Shown here piece by piece: positions 52,840-61,938 of a stretch of DNA of 64,000 bases (the stretch's first letter is position 1; each line of letters begins with the position of its first letter). The DNA lies in the NCBI GenBank assembly GCA_026392255.1, contig JAPLCJ010000047.1, positions 62,001-126,000 on the forward strand. The letters run 5' to 3'. Both the position numbers and the translations under genes were made by a program. Origin of the DNA: Solirubrobacterales bacterium. Lineage in GTDB: Bacteria > Actinomycetota > Thermoleophilia > Solirubrobacterales > Solirubrobacteraceae. The notes under the pieces were generated by a model that worked only from the letters and a program-made list of their open reading frames with translations, was not told the origin of the DNA and searched no databases.

Positions 52840-52842
52840 AAT
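52814..52842 (+). promoter_or_regulatory. def promoter inside priA, -10 contains priA stop
   Basis: TTGGCA (52814-52819), 17-nt spacer, TAGAAT (52837-52842) is close to consensus. The -10 ends 6 nt before the def ATG, so the mRNA should start at the A of the ATG. The first three bases of the -10 are the priA stop codon. Confidence 0.72.
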
Positions 52843-52848
52843 CTTTGT

Positions 52849-53424
52849 ATGGCGATTGACATCGAACCAGAGCGCCCTGAGGGCATGAGTGACGAGGCGT
52901 TTGAGCTGCGCAAGCTCGCGCTGCTCGAAATCCGGCAATGGGGCGACCCAATTCTGCGCTCCCAGACCAATCAGGTAACGGACTTCGGGGCGGATCTCCA
53001 AAACCAGATCGCGCGGATGACTCAGATAATGGAAGACGCTCCTGGTGCTGGGCTCGCGGCACCCCAGGTTGGGTCACTTGCCCGACTTTTCATCTATCGA
53101 GTTGAGCGCGAAGGTCCTGCGACAGCTGTGATCAATCCGCAGATCACATGGAGTAGTGATGAGAAGGACATCGAGCTAGAGGGTTGCCTTAGCCTCGGTG
53201 CCGTAGTGGTGGCCGTGCCTCGGCCCGTCAGCGTCAAAGTTGAGGCTGTCAGCCTGACGGGCGAGCCGGTGGAGATCCTCGCCGAGGGCTTTGAGGCACG
53301 CGTGATTCAGCATGAGTACGACCACCTTGAGGGAGTAATGATCGTTGATCACGCTGAGCGTGAGGAGCGGCGCGAGGCCCTTGAGTTCTTGAGGGAACGC
53401 GCTACTCAGCTAGTTGGCCCATGA
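52849..53424 (+). CDS. def: Peptide deformylase
   Basis: A 191-residue metalloenzyme removing the formyl group from nascent proteins. Motifs GAGLAAPQVG, EGCLSL (metal Cys) and QHEYDHLEG (two metal His and catalytic Glu) are intact. An N-terminal extension of ~28 residues precedes the usual start (IRQWGDPILR). It is leaderless behind a strong promoter and overlaps fmt by ATGA, so formylation and deformylation are co-expressed. Confidence 0.96.
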   Translation: MAIDIEPERPEGMSDEAFELRKLALLEIRQWGDPILRSQTNQVTDFGADLQNQIARMTQIMEDAPGAGLAAPQVGSLARLFIYRVEREGPATAVINPQITWSSDEKDIELEGCLSLGAVVVAVPRPVSVKVEAVSLTGEPVEILAEGFEARVIQHEYDHLEGVMIVDHAEREERREALEFLRERATQLVGP

Positions 53425-54329
53425 CCGGGGTTTTCATCGGGACCGACGCCTTTGCTGCTGGCGTCTTGACCGCAATGATGGGCACAAGCGAAGCGCCGAC
53501 TCTCGTGATTACTAGGCCCGACTCCGCAAAGGGTCGAGGGCGTCAGCTTTCCCCGCCGCCGGTCGCTTTGGCAGCGGCTGAATTGGGAGTTGAGTTCATT
53601 CAGCCAGAGGACATTGGCGCTGCGCCGGTGCTGGCTGCGATAGATGCGATTGACCCGCCGGCTTTGGCGCTGTGCGCTTACGGAGCGATCATCAAGGACC
53701 CGTTGCTGTCAGCCCGTCCGATTCTCAACTTGCATCCATCACTTCTGCCGCGGTGGAGAGGGGCTGCGCCGATTGAGCGTGCCTTGATGGCTGGTGATGA
53801 CGAGACCGGAGTGTCGATCATCCAGCTTGTAGAAGCACTCGACGCTGGGCCGGTCGCGGCTCAGGAGTCGTTCTCTGTCGATTCGGAAGAGGATTTTGCC
53901 TCGCTGTCCGCCCGGCTGATTGACCTCGGCTCGAGGATGCTGGTCTCGGCCCTCATAGAGGCCCGTGAGGGCTCCCTTAGCTTCGCGGACCAGCCAACAG
54001 AAGGACTGACCTACGCAGAGCGGATTGAGGCTGGGGACAGGCTTTTAGCCACGAATGGGGAGGCAGAGCATGCCGCTCGCTTGGTGAGGGCACTTTTTCC
54101 CCATATAGGGGCACGGCTCGAGCTTCCCTCCGGTGATGTCGTTGGAGTCCGAGAGGCTTCGGCACAGGAGGAAGGCCCTGCGGAGGGTGTGTTCGAGGAG
54201 CACGATGGCCACCTGCTAGTGGGCTTCGCGAGTGGAGCCCTACGGGTCACCCGGCTGACTCCACCTGGTGCACGAGAGATGGCATCGGCGGACTGGCTGC
54301 GTGGCCGGCCTGACTTAAGCGCCAGCTGA
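53421..54329 (+). CDS. fmt: Methionyl-tRNA formyltransferase
   Basis: A 302-residue enzyme formylating initiator Met-tRNA. Formyl-tetrahydrofolate domain motifs: FIGTDAFA, VITRPDSAKGRGRQLSPPPV, and the catalytic LNLHPSLLPRWRGAAPIERA with Asn, His and a later Asp in LDAGPV. The C-terminal OB-like domain (from about 205) is complete. It overlaps def by 4 nt. Confidence 0.95.
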   Translation: MTGVFIGTDAFAAGVLTAMMGTSEAPTLVITRPDSAKGRGRQLSPPPVALAAAELGVEFIQPEDIGAAPVLAAIDAIDPPALALCAYGAIIKDPLLSARPILNLHPSLLPRWRGAAPIERALMAGDDETGVSIIQLVEALDAGPVAAQESFSVDSEEDFASLSARLIDLGSRMLVSALIEAREGSLSFADQPTEGLTYAERIEAGDRLLATNGEAEHAARLVRALFPHIGARLELPSGDVVGVREASAQEEGPAEGVFEEHDGHLLVGFASGALRVTRLTPPGAREMASADWLRGRPDLSAS

Positions 54330-54369
54330 CCGACTAGCACCAGTCCGCGAGGACATCCTCAGGATCAGG

Positions 54370-54375
54370 CATGAT
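54370..54375 (+). promoter_or_regulatory. Candidate -10 box for the zinc-ribbon gene
   Basis: CATGAT ends 6 nt before the ATG of the small zinc-ribbon gene, the same spacing as at def. No -35 box is clear. Confidence 0.35.
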
Positions 54376-54381
54376 CGCCCC

Positions 54382-54621
54382 ATGGCTGATGAAAGCTCCG
54401 GAAAGGCGTCCGATTTAGGACCGGTTTGCCCCGGTTGCTCTGAGCCTTGGTTGCGGCCGGCTGCCACTCCGGGCAGGTACAGGTGCGTCTACTGTCTGAG
54501 GCGGTACGAACTGACATCTGTTTGTCCCGGGTGTGGAAATCACTCCACAATCGCGCGAATGAGCTCGGGCGGCCCAATGCAATGCAACCACTGCGGTGTG
54601 AGCATGTTGAAAGAGGTTTGA
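54382..54621 (+). CDS. Small zinc-ribbon protein, 79 residues
   Basis: Four CxxC pairs (CPGC, CVYC, CPGC, CNHC) in a 79-residue basic-to-neutral protein predict two zinc ribbons. The spacing recalls the small YfgJ-type bacterial zinc-ribbon family, but I cannot confirm membership. It lies between fmt and rpe in the same direction; its TGA is 2 nt before the rpe ATG and its last codons contribute the rpe ribosome-binding site. Function unknown. Confidence 0.7.
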   Translation: MADESSGKASDLGPVCPGCSEPWLRPAATPGRYRCVYCLRRYELTSVCPGCGNHSTIARMSSGGPMQCNHCGVSMLKEV

Positions 54622-54623
54622 CA

Positions 54624-55301
54624 ATGAAGACACTTCCATCTGACATCCGCATTGCTCCGTCGATTCTCGCGGCAGACTTCGCAACGCTGGGATCCCAGGT
54701 ACAGAACGTCCTCGATGCTGGCGCGCGCGTCATTCATATCGATGTCATGGACGGACAGTTTGTGCCGCCAATCACGATGGGACCAATTGTGGTCGAGGCC
54801 CTCGCTACTCAGGTCAAAGACCAAGGTGGAGTGCTCGACGTGCATCTAATGATTGAGAATCCTGACCGCCAGATCGAGGCCTTCGCTGCGGCTGGCGCGG
54901 ACACAATCGTTGTTCACTACGAAGCTGACCAGCACTTGCATCGCACCCTTGGCGCGATCCGCGACGCAGGCGTCTTGGCAGGCGTTGCGATCTGCCCCGG
55001 TACGCCGGTGGAGGTACTCGCCGAGGTTGGGGATCTGCTGGATTTGGCACTTGTGATGAGCGTTAACCCTGGCTGGGGTGGACAGAAGTTCATCGAGGGA
55101 AGCGTCGAACGCATTTCACGCCTCAAGGATCTGCTGGGCCCAGAGATCGCAATTGAGGTTGACGGCGGCATTGACGCAGCGACCGCGCCTCTGGTTGTAG
55201 AGGCTGGCGCCAGGTTGCTTGTTGCTGGTTCGGCGATCTTCTCCAAGCCAGATGTTCCGACGGCTTACTCGGCTATCGCAGCTGCTGCTGGCGCTAGCTG
55301 A
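54624..55301 (+). CDS. rpe: Ribulose-phosphate 3-epimerase
   Basis: A 225-residue TIM barrel interconverting ribulose 5-phosphate and xylulose 5-phosphate. IAPSILAADFATLG, HIDVMDGQFVPPITMGP, DVHLMIENP, VMSVNPGWGGQKF and EVDGGID carry the metal and catalytic residues. ATG 54624 follows AAAGAGG; upstream in-frame codons belong to the zinc-ribbon region. Its last 37 nt overlap the flippase gene on the other strand. Confidence 0.96.
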   Translation: MKTLPSDIRIAPSILAADFATLGSQVQNVLDAGARVIHIDVMDGQFVPPITMGPIVVEALATQVKDQGGVLDVHLMIENPDRQIEAFAAAGADTIVVHYEADQHLHRTLGAIRDAGVLAGVAICPGTPVEVLAEVGDLLDLALVMSVNPGWGGQKFIEGSVERISRLKDLLGPEIAIEVDGGIDAATAPLVVEAGARLLVAGSAIFSKPDVPTAYSAIAAAAGAS

Positions 55302-56665
55302 TCATTCGAGAGCAGAGCTGAGTCCTCACGCGGTCTGCGATAGATCGCGGTTAGGAGCACTACGAGAATGAGCGTTCCACCGGCGTAACCTGCCTCTGCA
55401 CGGTGCACGGGGTCAGGCATGACCGATGCCGCGCACCAAGCAATGAATAGGGCGGCAGAAAGGAGCCATGCAAATGCTGCCAGTTTCGCGTGACCTCGAG
55501 CGAGGGCCGCCTGATTAAGGGTGCCGGCTGCCAAGTGGAAGCCCATCCCGATCGCCACCACGCTGAGTCCAACACGGTCATAGGCCCCGTGTCCGCCTGC
55601 GAAGAGAACCGACATGATCCACGGCCCGGCCGCAAGGAACATCAGGGCCACTGCGGCCGTGAAGATCGCAATGGCACCGATTGTCTTGGTGATGGCTCGT
55701 TTGAACGCGTCATGCCCGCCGGTGGCCTCAAGGCCCGCAAGGTGGGGGAGCAGAGAGGTTTGGATTGCTTGGAAGAGCTGAAGGGGTGCACGGGCAATGA
55801 GGAGCGCGTTGAACACCAGTCCTGCGGCCACGGTTCCCGCTGCGGTTGCAGCCACCGCAATCACCGCGCCGTTGAGTAGGGCCTGCTCGGCAAGCATCAC
55901 GCCGAAGACTGCGGCAGCAAAACCGGCTCCACGGCGAAGAGAGAGGTCGCCGGCGGCCTCGCCGGCTGCCTCAGCGCCGGGGCCACCTTCGATCGCTGCG
56001 TCGACGGCTGGAACGATTGCTGCCGCGGGGTTGTGCGGGGTGTCAGCGTTCTTGCGAGCGAAGGCTGCCGGTACCACCAAGAGAGAGACGCAGGGAGCGG
56101 CAAAGATGCCTAGGGCGACGACATTTTCTCCGTCGGCGATGCCGACTACTACGGCAAGCGCGAAAAGGAAGCGGGCGACCGATTCCACAAAGACCAACAG
56201 GCCATAAAGCCCAAATCTGTCGTGTCCGGCTAGCCAGCCGCGAGCAAAGTATGAGGCCGCGTAGGCGAGCGTCGAGCCAACAAGAATCCAGTAGGTCGTT
56301 TCCGAGCCGCTGAAGACTCCATTGACGATGTTGTCCTTGAGGGGCAGCGCAATGGCAAGGAAGACAGCTGCAAATCCAGCTTGGATCATGATTGGGACTC
56401 GAAGCGGATGCCCCTCAAGGCCTCTCGCTCTCCGGTCAGCGATTGTCCGTGAGAGAAGCTGCTCGATCGGCCTGTAAATGACAGAGACGATCACAAAGAG
56501 AATGCTCCAGAGCAGCGCTATCTGGTCGTAGCGCTTGTCCCCGTTGAGGGCATGGCTGGCAACGGTGAAGTAGCCAAAGGTGACGATTCCGGTCGAGGCA
56601 ATCCCGATCGATAGAACCTTCGCGCTCGCCCGATACGAGCGCTCGCTCGTTTTGGCGTCAGCCAT
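55265..56665 (-). CDS. MOP-superfamily polysaccharide flippase-like protein
   Basis: A 466-residue protein with about 12-14 membrane helices and a soluble Ala/Glu/Gly loop near residues 215-245. The pattern (VLSIGIASTGIVTFGYFTVASHAL at the start, paired helical bundles) fits Wzx-like lipid-linked glycan flippases of the MOP superfamily. It is last in a minus-strand operon with a methyltransferase and a glycosyltransferase. It is unlikely to be MurJ, which has a more conserved core. The C-terminus overlaps rpe by 37 nt. Confidence 0.7.
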   Translation of the reverse strand: MADAKTSERSYRASAKVLSIGIASTGIVTFGYFTVASHALNGDKRYDQIALLWSILFVIVSVIYRPIEQLLSRTIADRRARGLEGHPLRVPIMIQAGFAAVFLAIALPLKDNIVNGVFSGSETTYWILVGSTLAYAASYFARGWLAGHDRFGLYGLLVFVESVARFLFALAVVVGIADGENVVALGIFAAPCVSLLVVPAAFARKNADTPHNPAAAIVPAVDAAIEGGPGAEAAGEAAGDLSLRRGAGFAAAVFGVMLAEQALLNGAVIAVAATAAGTVAAGLVFNALLIARAPLQLFQAIQTSLLPHLAGLEATGGHDAFKRAITKTIGAIAIFTAAVALMFLAAGPWIMSVLFAGGHGAYDRVGLSVVAIGMGFHLAAGTLNQAALARGHAKLAAFAWLLSAALFIAWCAASVMPDPVHRAEAGYAGGTLILVVLLTAIYRRPREDSALLSNDQLAPAAAAIAE

Positions 56666-56667
56666 GT

Positions 56668-57282
56668 CTAGCGGCGGACGAGCAGCATCGTCCAGGGAAA
56701 CGGCGACCGTGCTTCGGTCACTTCACCGTGCTGGGCGAGCATCTTGACAAACGAACGCTTGGACCAGTGATTGACGTGGCCAGGAGTGTTACCCAGGCTG
56801 GTCAGGTATTTACCACGGGCGCAGTTGACGATTCTCCAGAGCGGCTCACGGGGAACCGATACAAGAATGTGCCCGGAGGAGCAGCGTGCCATCTCCGCCA
56901 CGGTGTGCTCGGGGTCTGGAACATGCTCCAGGACCTCGATTGCTGTTGCAAGGTCAAACTCGCCGTCAGCAAAGGGGAGGTTTCCTGGCTCAACTGTTAC
57001 GTACTCAAGATTTCCACGTTGGCGCTTGGTCCACTCAGCCTTGAGCTTCGCGTCGTCAAGGTCAACTCCAACAATGCGTCCACCATTGATCTGGTCGGCC
57101 CACTGCTCGGTGAGGACGCCTTCTCCGCAGCCGACATCAAGGATGGACTTAGGGGCTGCCTGCTTGAAGAGTTCCTCAAGGTTGCCTTCGAAGCCGCTCA
57201 TCAGGCTCTTGACGAAGGGGTTTGTTGAGCCGTACTTGTCGAACGTGTTGCCAGTTGGGACGTCTTCGTGCTCGTGGGTCAT
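56668..57282 (-). CDS. Class I SAM-dependent methyltransferase
   Basis: A 204-residue methyltransferase. SAM motif ILDVGCGEGVLTEQWA, acidic VGVDLDD, and LPFADGEFDLATAIEVLEHVPDPEHTVAEMAR place it in the Methyltransf_11 type. Substrate unknown; its place between a GT2 transferase and a flippase suggests a lipid or glycan. Start overlaps the glycosyltransferase stop (ATGA); a 2-nt gap separates it from the flippase gene. Confidence 0.85.
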   Translation of the reverse strand: MTHEHEDVPTGNTFDKYGSTNPFVKSLMSGFEGNLEELFKQAAPKSILDVGCGEGVLTEQWADQINGGRIVGVDLDDAKLKAEWTKRQRGNLEYVTVEPGNLPFADGEFDLATAIEVLEHVPDPEHTVAEMARCSSGHILVSVPREPLWRIVNCARGKYLTSLGNTPGHVNHWSKRSFVKMLAQHGEVTEARSPFPWTMLLVRR

Positions 57283-58301
57283 GCGGGGGTGATCCTTTCA
57301 TCGCTCTCGGCCTGATGAGTCTGAGCCTCCTGCGCTGGGTGGTAGTGGGATGGGGCAACACCGAGTTTGAGTTCGATGCGCCTGATCCGTTCGAGGGTTC
57401 TTACGGAAATGACTCGCTGGGCGGCAAGAAGGTCGCCAATCACGCCAAGCGCGGCCATCAGCGCGGCAGTGTTGAACAGAACGGCTCCGAGAATGAGGGA
57501 CTGAACATGCCCACTGCCCTGCCCGTCAATCAGGGCGATCGAGAAGCGGACCCAGAGAGCGAGAGCGCCAATACCAAGGAGGATGGAGAGGCCCCAGAAG
57601 ATCTTGAGTGGGTGGTACTGCGCATAGATCCGGAAGATCGAGATTGAGTTGCGTCGGACATATGCCCACATGGATGGGAACAGGCGGGACTCCCGGGTCT
57701 TCTCGTTTGTCCTGATTGGAACATCGATGACGGCGAGGTCCTGGTTGCCAGCCTGAATAATGGTCTCGAGCGTGTAGGTAAAGCGAGAGACCACGACAAG
57801 CTGAAGTGCTGCCTCGCGGTTGTAAGCGCGGAACCCCGATGTTGTGTCGGCAACTTCCGTGCGGGAAGCCTGGCGGACAACCCAAGATCCGAGTCGCTGC
57901 AGCTGGATCTTCAGTGGTGAGAAGTGCTCGATGGTGTGCACCTGTCTGTCTCCTACAACCATGTCGGCGTCGCCGGCGACGATTGGGGCGACAAGCTTGA
58001 CGATGTCCCCTCCGTTGTACTGGTTGTCAGCATCGGTGTTGACAACGACGTCTGCCCCGAGCTTGAGAGAGGCGTCCAGTCCTGCCTGGAAACCGGCAGC
58101 GAGGCCTTTGTTAGCGGTGAACTTGACGATGTGATCAACCCCACCGGCCCGTGCTACTTCGATGGTGCGATCGGTTGATCCGTCATCAATGACGAGCCAC
58201 TCAACGGTGTCGATTCCAGGAACGGTGCGGGGGAGATCAGCGAGTGTCTCAGCGAGAGTGTCTTCCTCGTTGAAGCATGGAATCTGGATGATGAGTTTCA
58301 T
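57279..58301 (-). CDS. GT2-family glycosyltransferase with C-terminal membrane anchor
   Basis: A 340-residue GT-A transferase. IQIPCFNEEDTLAETL, VIDDGSTDRT, NTDADNQYNGGDI (DxD metal site), VVGDRQ and TSGFRAYNREAAL resemble dolichyl-phosphate-mannose synthase/ArnC-like enzymes acting on a polyprenyl phosphate. Two membrane helices (about 235-295) anchor the C-terminus. It is first in the minus-strand operon. On its strand CACAAT lies 6 nt before the ATG and could be a -10 box. Confidence 0.88.
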   Translation of the reverse strand: MKLIIQIPCFNEEDTLAETLADLPRTVPGIDTVEWLVIDDGSTDRTIEVARAGGVDHIVKFTANKGLAAGFQAGLDASLKLGADVVVNTDADNQYNGGDIVKLVAPIVAGDADMVVGDRQVHTIEHFSPLKIQLQRLGSWVVRQASRTEVADTTSGFRAYNREAALQLVVVSRFTYTLETIIQAGNQDLAVIDVPIRTNEKTRESRLFPSMWAYVRRNSISIFRIYAQYHPLKIFWGLSILLGIGALALWVRFSIALIDGQGSGHVQSLILGAVLFNTAALMAALGVIGDLLAAQRVISVRTLERIRRIELKLGVAPSHYHPAQEAQTHQAESDERITPA

Positions 58302-58451
58302 GGTGAAATTGTGCGGCGGCCTGTTTGGTCCCGCGGCGCGAGAATACCCGTGTCTGCGGGCGTTGGGGGCACTCGGGCGTCATGGTGCGCCGATGGCCGC
58401 AGTCATCCCGGTCCGGGCCGATGGCCAAAGCCGCGTATCCTCGAAAGGGCA
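58302..58451. other. Divergent intergenic region, glycosyltransferase/ribD
   Basis: These 150 bp contain the promoters of both directions. TATCCT (58436-58441) ends 10 nt before the ribD ATG. I looked for an FMN riboswitch and found none of its conserved blocks. Confidence 0.45.
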
Positions 58452-59576
58452 ATGTCCGCCCTGACATCGACAGACCTTGAATTTCTCGAACGTGCGCTGC
58501 AGCTCGCGGAGCGCGGACGCGGGCGGGTAACTCCCAATCCTCTTGTAGGAGCCCTTGTTGTTCTTGACGGTGCTGTGATTGGAGAGGGATGGCACGCCGA
58601 GCTTGGCGGGGACCACGCTGAGGTCGCGGCCATTAAGGCGGCCGGGGGTCATACGGCCACTCGGGGAGCCACGATGTATGTCTCACTCGAGCCCTGCTGT
58701 CATCAAGGGCGTACGCCGCCATGCAGTGACGCCATCACCGCAGCAGGAATCGCGCGGGTTGTAATTGCTTCGGATGATCCAAGTGAGAAGGCCAACGGTC
58801 GTAGCCTTGGCATCCTTCGCGATGAGGGCATTGAGGTGGCGATGGCTGAGGGTGAAGTCCGGCACCGAGCCGCTGCCATGAATCAGCCATTTCGTAAGCA
58901 CGCCCGCACTGGACGCCCCTGGGTGCTGGTCAAGTTTGCTGCGTCACTGGATGGGAAGGTCGCGTCTTCCTCAGGCGACTCAAAGTGGATTAGTGGAGAG
59001 GAGAGCCGCAAGCTGGTTCACCAGTGGAGGGCAGAGGTGGACGCAGTGGCAGTGGGCATTGGCACCGCGCTAGCTGATGACCCGCGACTGACGGCGAGGG
59101 CCGACGACCTGCAGTCGAAGGCACGCAGATTGATCTTCGACGCCTCAGCCAGACTTCCGCTGGACTCCCTCCTTGTCGCTGAGCCCGATTCACCTCCGCT
59201 GACCGTCATCGTCGGCCGAGGAGCGCAGCGCGCTGAAGTTGACGCGCTTGAGGCCTCGGGAGTGGACGTGATTGTGGCCACTGGGGAAAATGAGGCAGCC
59301 CGCGTGGAGTCTGCGCTTGATCAACTCGGCGAGGTCGGGATCACCTCTCTTCTACTCGAGGGTGGGCCCAAACTCGCCGGCGCGTTCCTTGATGCCGGGG
59401 AAGTAGACGAGCTGAGGATCTTTCTCGCTCCGGTTCTAATTGGAGCCCACGCTGCCAGAGACCCCTTCGAGGGTCGCGGTAGTGAAACCATTGCCGAGGC
59501 ACTCCGCGTGCCAACCCCCGACGTCATGCGTGTCGGGGACGACCTTTTGCTGACCAGCAGACTGAGGGAATGGTGA
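58452..59576 (+). CDS. ribD: Bifunctional riboflavin deaminase/reductase
   Basis: A 374-residue enzyme. The N-terminal deaminase has zinc motif HAEVAAI and PCCHQGRTPPC (about 50-85); the C-terminal reductase begins RPWVLVKFAASLDGKVASSSGDSKWISG. It performs the second and third steps from GTP toward riboflavin. ATG 58452 gives the family N-terminus; upstream in-frame ATG codons lie in the divergent promoter region. First gene of ribD-ribE-ribBA-ribH. Confidence 0.95.
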   Translation: MSALTSTDLEFLERALQLAERGRGRVTPNPLVGALVVLDGAVIGEGWHAELGGDHAEVAAIKAAGGHTATRGATMYVSLEPCCHQGRTPPCSDAITAAGIARVVIASDDPSEKANGRSLGILRDEGIEVAMAEGEVRHRAAAMNQPFRKHARTGRPWVLVKFAASLDGKVASSSGDSKWISGEESRKLVHQWRAEVDAVAVGIGTALADDPRLTARADDLQSKARRLIFDASARLPLDSLLVAEPDSPPLTVIVGRGAQRAEVDALEASGVDVIVATGENEAARVESALDQLGEVGITSLLLEGGPKLAGAFLDAGEVDELRIFLAPVLIGAHAARDPFEGRGSETIAEALRVPTPDVMRVGDDLLLTSRLREW

Positions 59577-59577
59577 A

Positions 59578-60168
59578 ATGTTCACTGGACTGATTGAGGA
59601 ACTTGGCCGGATTAAGGCACGTGAGGCTTCCGCTGAGGGTGGCGCTCGGCTGGTAATAGAGGCCGGCTTCGTTGATGAGCTTGCCGCCGGTGACTCAGTC
59701 GCGGTAAACGGGGTGTGCCTGACGGCAGTAGATCCCAGCAACGGTGTTTTCGCAGCAGATGCGATGGGAGTCACCCTCGACCGCAGTTCGCTTGGTGACC
59801 TAGAGGTCGGGTCAGTGGTCAATCTGGAACGGGCGCTACGCGCTGACGGGCGACTGGGCGGCCACATTGTGCAAGGTCATGTCGATGGTGTCGGAGTCGT
59901 TTCAGCCACCCGCAGGGATGGAAACGCGCTGGTGGTTACAGTTGGGTGCGCGGCCGAGCTTCTGCGGTACATGGTTCCTAAGGGCTCCATTGCTGTCGAC
60001 GGAGTGTCACTGACACTTGCCGAGGTACACGAAGATGGTTTTGACGTATGGCTGATCCCCGAAACCCAGGAGCGCACGAGGATCGGACAGGCTGAATTGG
60101 GAATGCGCGTGAATCTTGAAGTCGACATCCTTGCGAAATACGTAGAGAAATTGAGCACCAAAAAATGA
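59578..60168 (+). CDS. ribE: Riboflavin synthase, alpha subunit
   Basis: A 196-residue protein with two lumazine-binding repeats: [19 protein letters not shown] and the second IAVDGVSLT. It dismutates two 6,7-dimethyl-8-ribityllumazine molecules to riboflavin. One nt separates it from ribD, with GGTGAA upstream. It overlaps ribBA by ATGA. Confidence 0.96.
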   Translation: MFTGLIEELGRIKAREASAEGGARLVIEAGFVDELAAGDSVAVNGVCLTAVDPSNGVFAADAMGVTLDRSSLGDLEVGSVVNLERALRADGRLGGHIVQGHVDGVGVVSATRRDGNALVVTVGCAAELLRYMVPKGSIAVDGVSLTLAEVHEDGFDVWLIPETQERTRIGQAELGMRVNLEVDILAKYVEKLSTKK

Positions 60169-61460
60169 CCGACACACAGCAAGACAATCCATTCGCATCC
60201 ATTGAGGATGCTGTTGAAGACATCCGCCAAGGCAAGATGGTCATTGTCTGCGACGACGAGGACCGCGAGAACGAGGGCGACCTTGTCCTTGCCGCGCAGT
60301 TCGCTACATCTGAGGCGATCAACTTCATGATCCGCGAGGCCCGTGGACTTGTCTGTCTCGCCCTCACTCCTGAGCGCTGCGATGAACTCGAGCTACCTCT
60401 TCAGGCGGCCAAGAACGAGGATCCGCTGAAGACAGCCTTCACGATTGCGATTGACGCCAAGGAGGGCACCACAACCGGGATTTCCCCAGCTGAGCGGGCG
60501 CACACCATTCAAGTTGCCATTGCGGCTGACACCCGTCCGTCGGATCTGATCCACGGCGGTCACCTCTTTCCCCTCAAGTCGAAGGCTGGGGGCGTGCTTC
60601 AGCGAGCCGGTCATACGGAGGCGTCAGTCGACCTTGCGCGTCTAGCCGGCTTACATCCGTCGGGTGTGATTTGCGAAATCGTCAATGACGACGGTTCGAT
60701 GGCTCGCGTTAACGACTTGATCGAATACAAGGACCGCCACGGCTTGAAGATGATCACGATCCAGGATCTGATCGCATACCGTCGGCAGAACGATCGCCTC
60801 GTAGACAGGGTTGTCTCAACGGCGCTGCCAACAGGATTCGGGGCTTTCACTTGCGTTGGGTACCGATCCCAGGTTGATGGCAAGCACCACGTCGCGATGG
60901 TTAAGGGCGATGTGGCAGGCAAGTCAGATGTTCTGGTGCGGGTTCATTCTGAGTGCCTTACTGGCGACGTCTTCCACTCCCTTCGCTGCGATTGCGGCGA
61001 GCAGCTTGAATCGGCCCTGACAATGATTGAGCAGGAGGGAACTGGAGTCCTGCTTTACCTCAGTCAGGAGGGTCGCGGCATTGGACTCCTCAACAAGTTG
61101 AAGGCTTACAAACTTCAGGAGGAGGGCTACGACACTGTTGAAGCCAACCTTAAGCTGGGTCTTCCAGCCGACCTTCGTGACTATGGAATCGGCGCTCAGA
61201 TCCTCACGGACTTGGGCCTGAGCAGTATCCGAATTCTGACCAACAATCCGAAGAAGATCATTGGGCTGGAGGGCTACGGGCTCTCAGTTAGCGATCAGGT
61301 TCCGATCATCTCCACTCCGAATGTTCATAACGAGGCCTACCTTCGTGCCAAGGAGCAGCGCATGGGGCACATTCTTCATCACCAAGGGACTGAGGTGGAT
61401 GAGGACCTGCTCACTTCGCCCGAAGTTCACCAGCCTGGGACTGACTCGGGGCAAGAGTGA
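60165..61460 (+). CDS. ribBA: DHBP synthase / GTP cyclohydrolase II
   Basis: A 431-residue fusion. The N-terminal half ([33 protein letters not shown]) makes 3,4-dihydroxy-2-butanone 4-phosphate. The C-terminal half ([23 protein letters not shown] with zinc Cys, [15 protein letters not shown]) opens GTP. Both halves keep their active-site residues. Together they supply the two precursors of lumazine. Overlaps ribE (ATGA) and ribH (GTGA). Confidence 0.97.
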   Translation: MTDTQQDNPFASIEDAVEDIRQGKMVIVCDDEDRENEGDLVLAAQFATSEAINFMIREARGLVCLALTPERCDELELPLQAAKNEDPLKTAFTIAIDAKEGTTTGISPAERAHTIQVAIAADTRPSDLIHGGHLFPLKSKAGGVLQRAGHTEASVDLARLAGLHPSGVICEIVNDDGSMARVNDLIEYKDRHGLKMITIQDLIAYRRQNDRLVDRVVSTALPTGFGAFTCVGYRSQVDGKHHVAMVKGDVAGKSDVLVRVHSECLTGDVFHSLRCDCGEQLESALTMIEQEGTGVLLYLSQEGRGIGLLNKLKAYKLQEEGYDTVEANLKLGLPADLRDYGIGAQILTDLGLSSIRILTNNPKKIIGLEGYGLSVSDQVPIISTPNVHNEAYLRAKEQRMGHILHHQGTEVDEDLLTSPEVHQPGTDSGQE

Positions 61461-61897
61461 GTCTGACTGAGCCTACGTTTGCGATTGTTGCGGCAGATTT
61501 CTACGGTGATCTGGCCGAGCGACTCGTGGCCGGTGCCACCGCAGAGCTGAGCGAGGCGGGTGCGGCTTCAATAGAGAACTTTCGAGTACCCGGTGCATTT
61601 GAGCTTCCATTCGCGTCCCGTGAGCTTGCGCTCTCAGGGCGGTTCGACGGGATCATCTGCGTTGGCGCTGTGATTAGGGGAGAGACTGACCACTACGACT
61701 ACGTCTGCTCGGAGGCGGCTCGGGGCATTCTGCAGGTTGGGCTCGAGACCGGCATTCCCGTCGGCTTCGGGGTCTTGACCGTTGACAGTCTGGAGCAAGC
61801 ACTCGCTAGATCCGGCGGGGATAAACGCGACAGCGGCCGTCATGCAGCTAGCGCCGTTCTCGCCCAGCTTGTGATCAAGCGCCAACTCAGCGCCTAG
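61457..61897 (+). CDS. ribH: 6,7-dimethyl-8-ribityllumazine synthase
   Basis: A 146-residue protein with FYGDLAERLVAGA, RVPGAFELPFASREL and CVGAVIRGETDHYDYVCSEAARGI, containing the catalytic His of the family. It forms icosahedral or pentameric shells in many bacteria. GTG 61457 overlaps ribBA. It ends the riboflavin operon. Confidence 0.96.
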   Translation: MSLTEPTFAIVAADFYGDLAERLVAGATAELSEAGAASIENFRVPGAFELPFASRELALSGRFDGIICVGAVIRGETDHYDYVCSEAARGILQVGLETGIPVGFGVLTVDSLEQALARSGGDKRDSGRHAASAVLAQLVIKRQLSA

Positions 61898-61932
61898 CCG
61901 CAGGCGGACTCCCTTCGGAGCGCTGTCGCATG

Positions 61933-61938
61933 TATGCT
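61933..61938 (+). promoter_or_regulatory. -10 box for leaderless rpmB
   Basis: TATGCT ends 8 nt before the rpmB ATG; the same hexamer precedes gcvT. No Shine-Dalgarno is present. Confidence 0.5.

Noticed and set aside
57222-57647. 141-residue plus-strand frame opposite the methyltransferase/glycosyltransferase junction
   Set aside because: It runs antisense to two genes with clear catalytic motifs and has no recognisable domain.
58302-58451. FMN riboswitch before the riboflavin operon
   Set aside because: None of the conserved FMN-element blocks can be found, and the -10 candidate is too close to the ribD start to allow such a leader.
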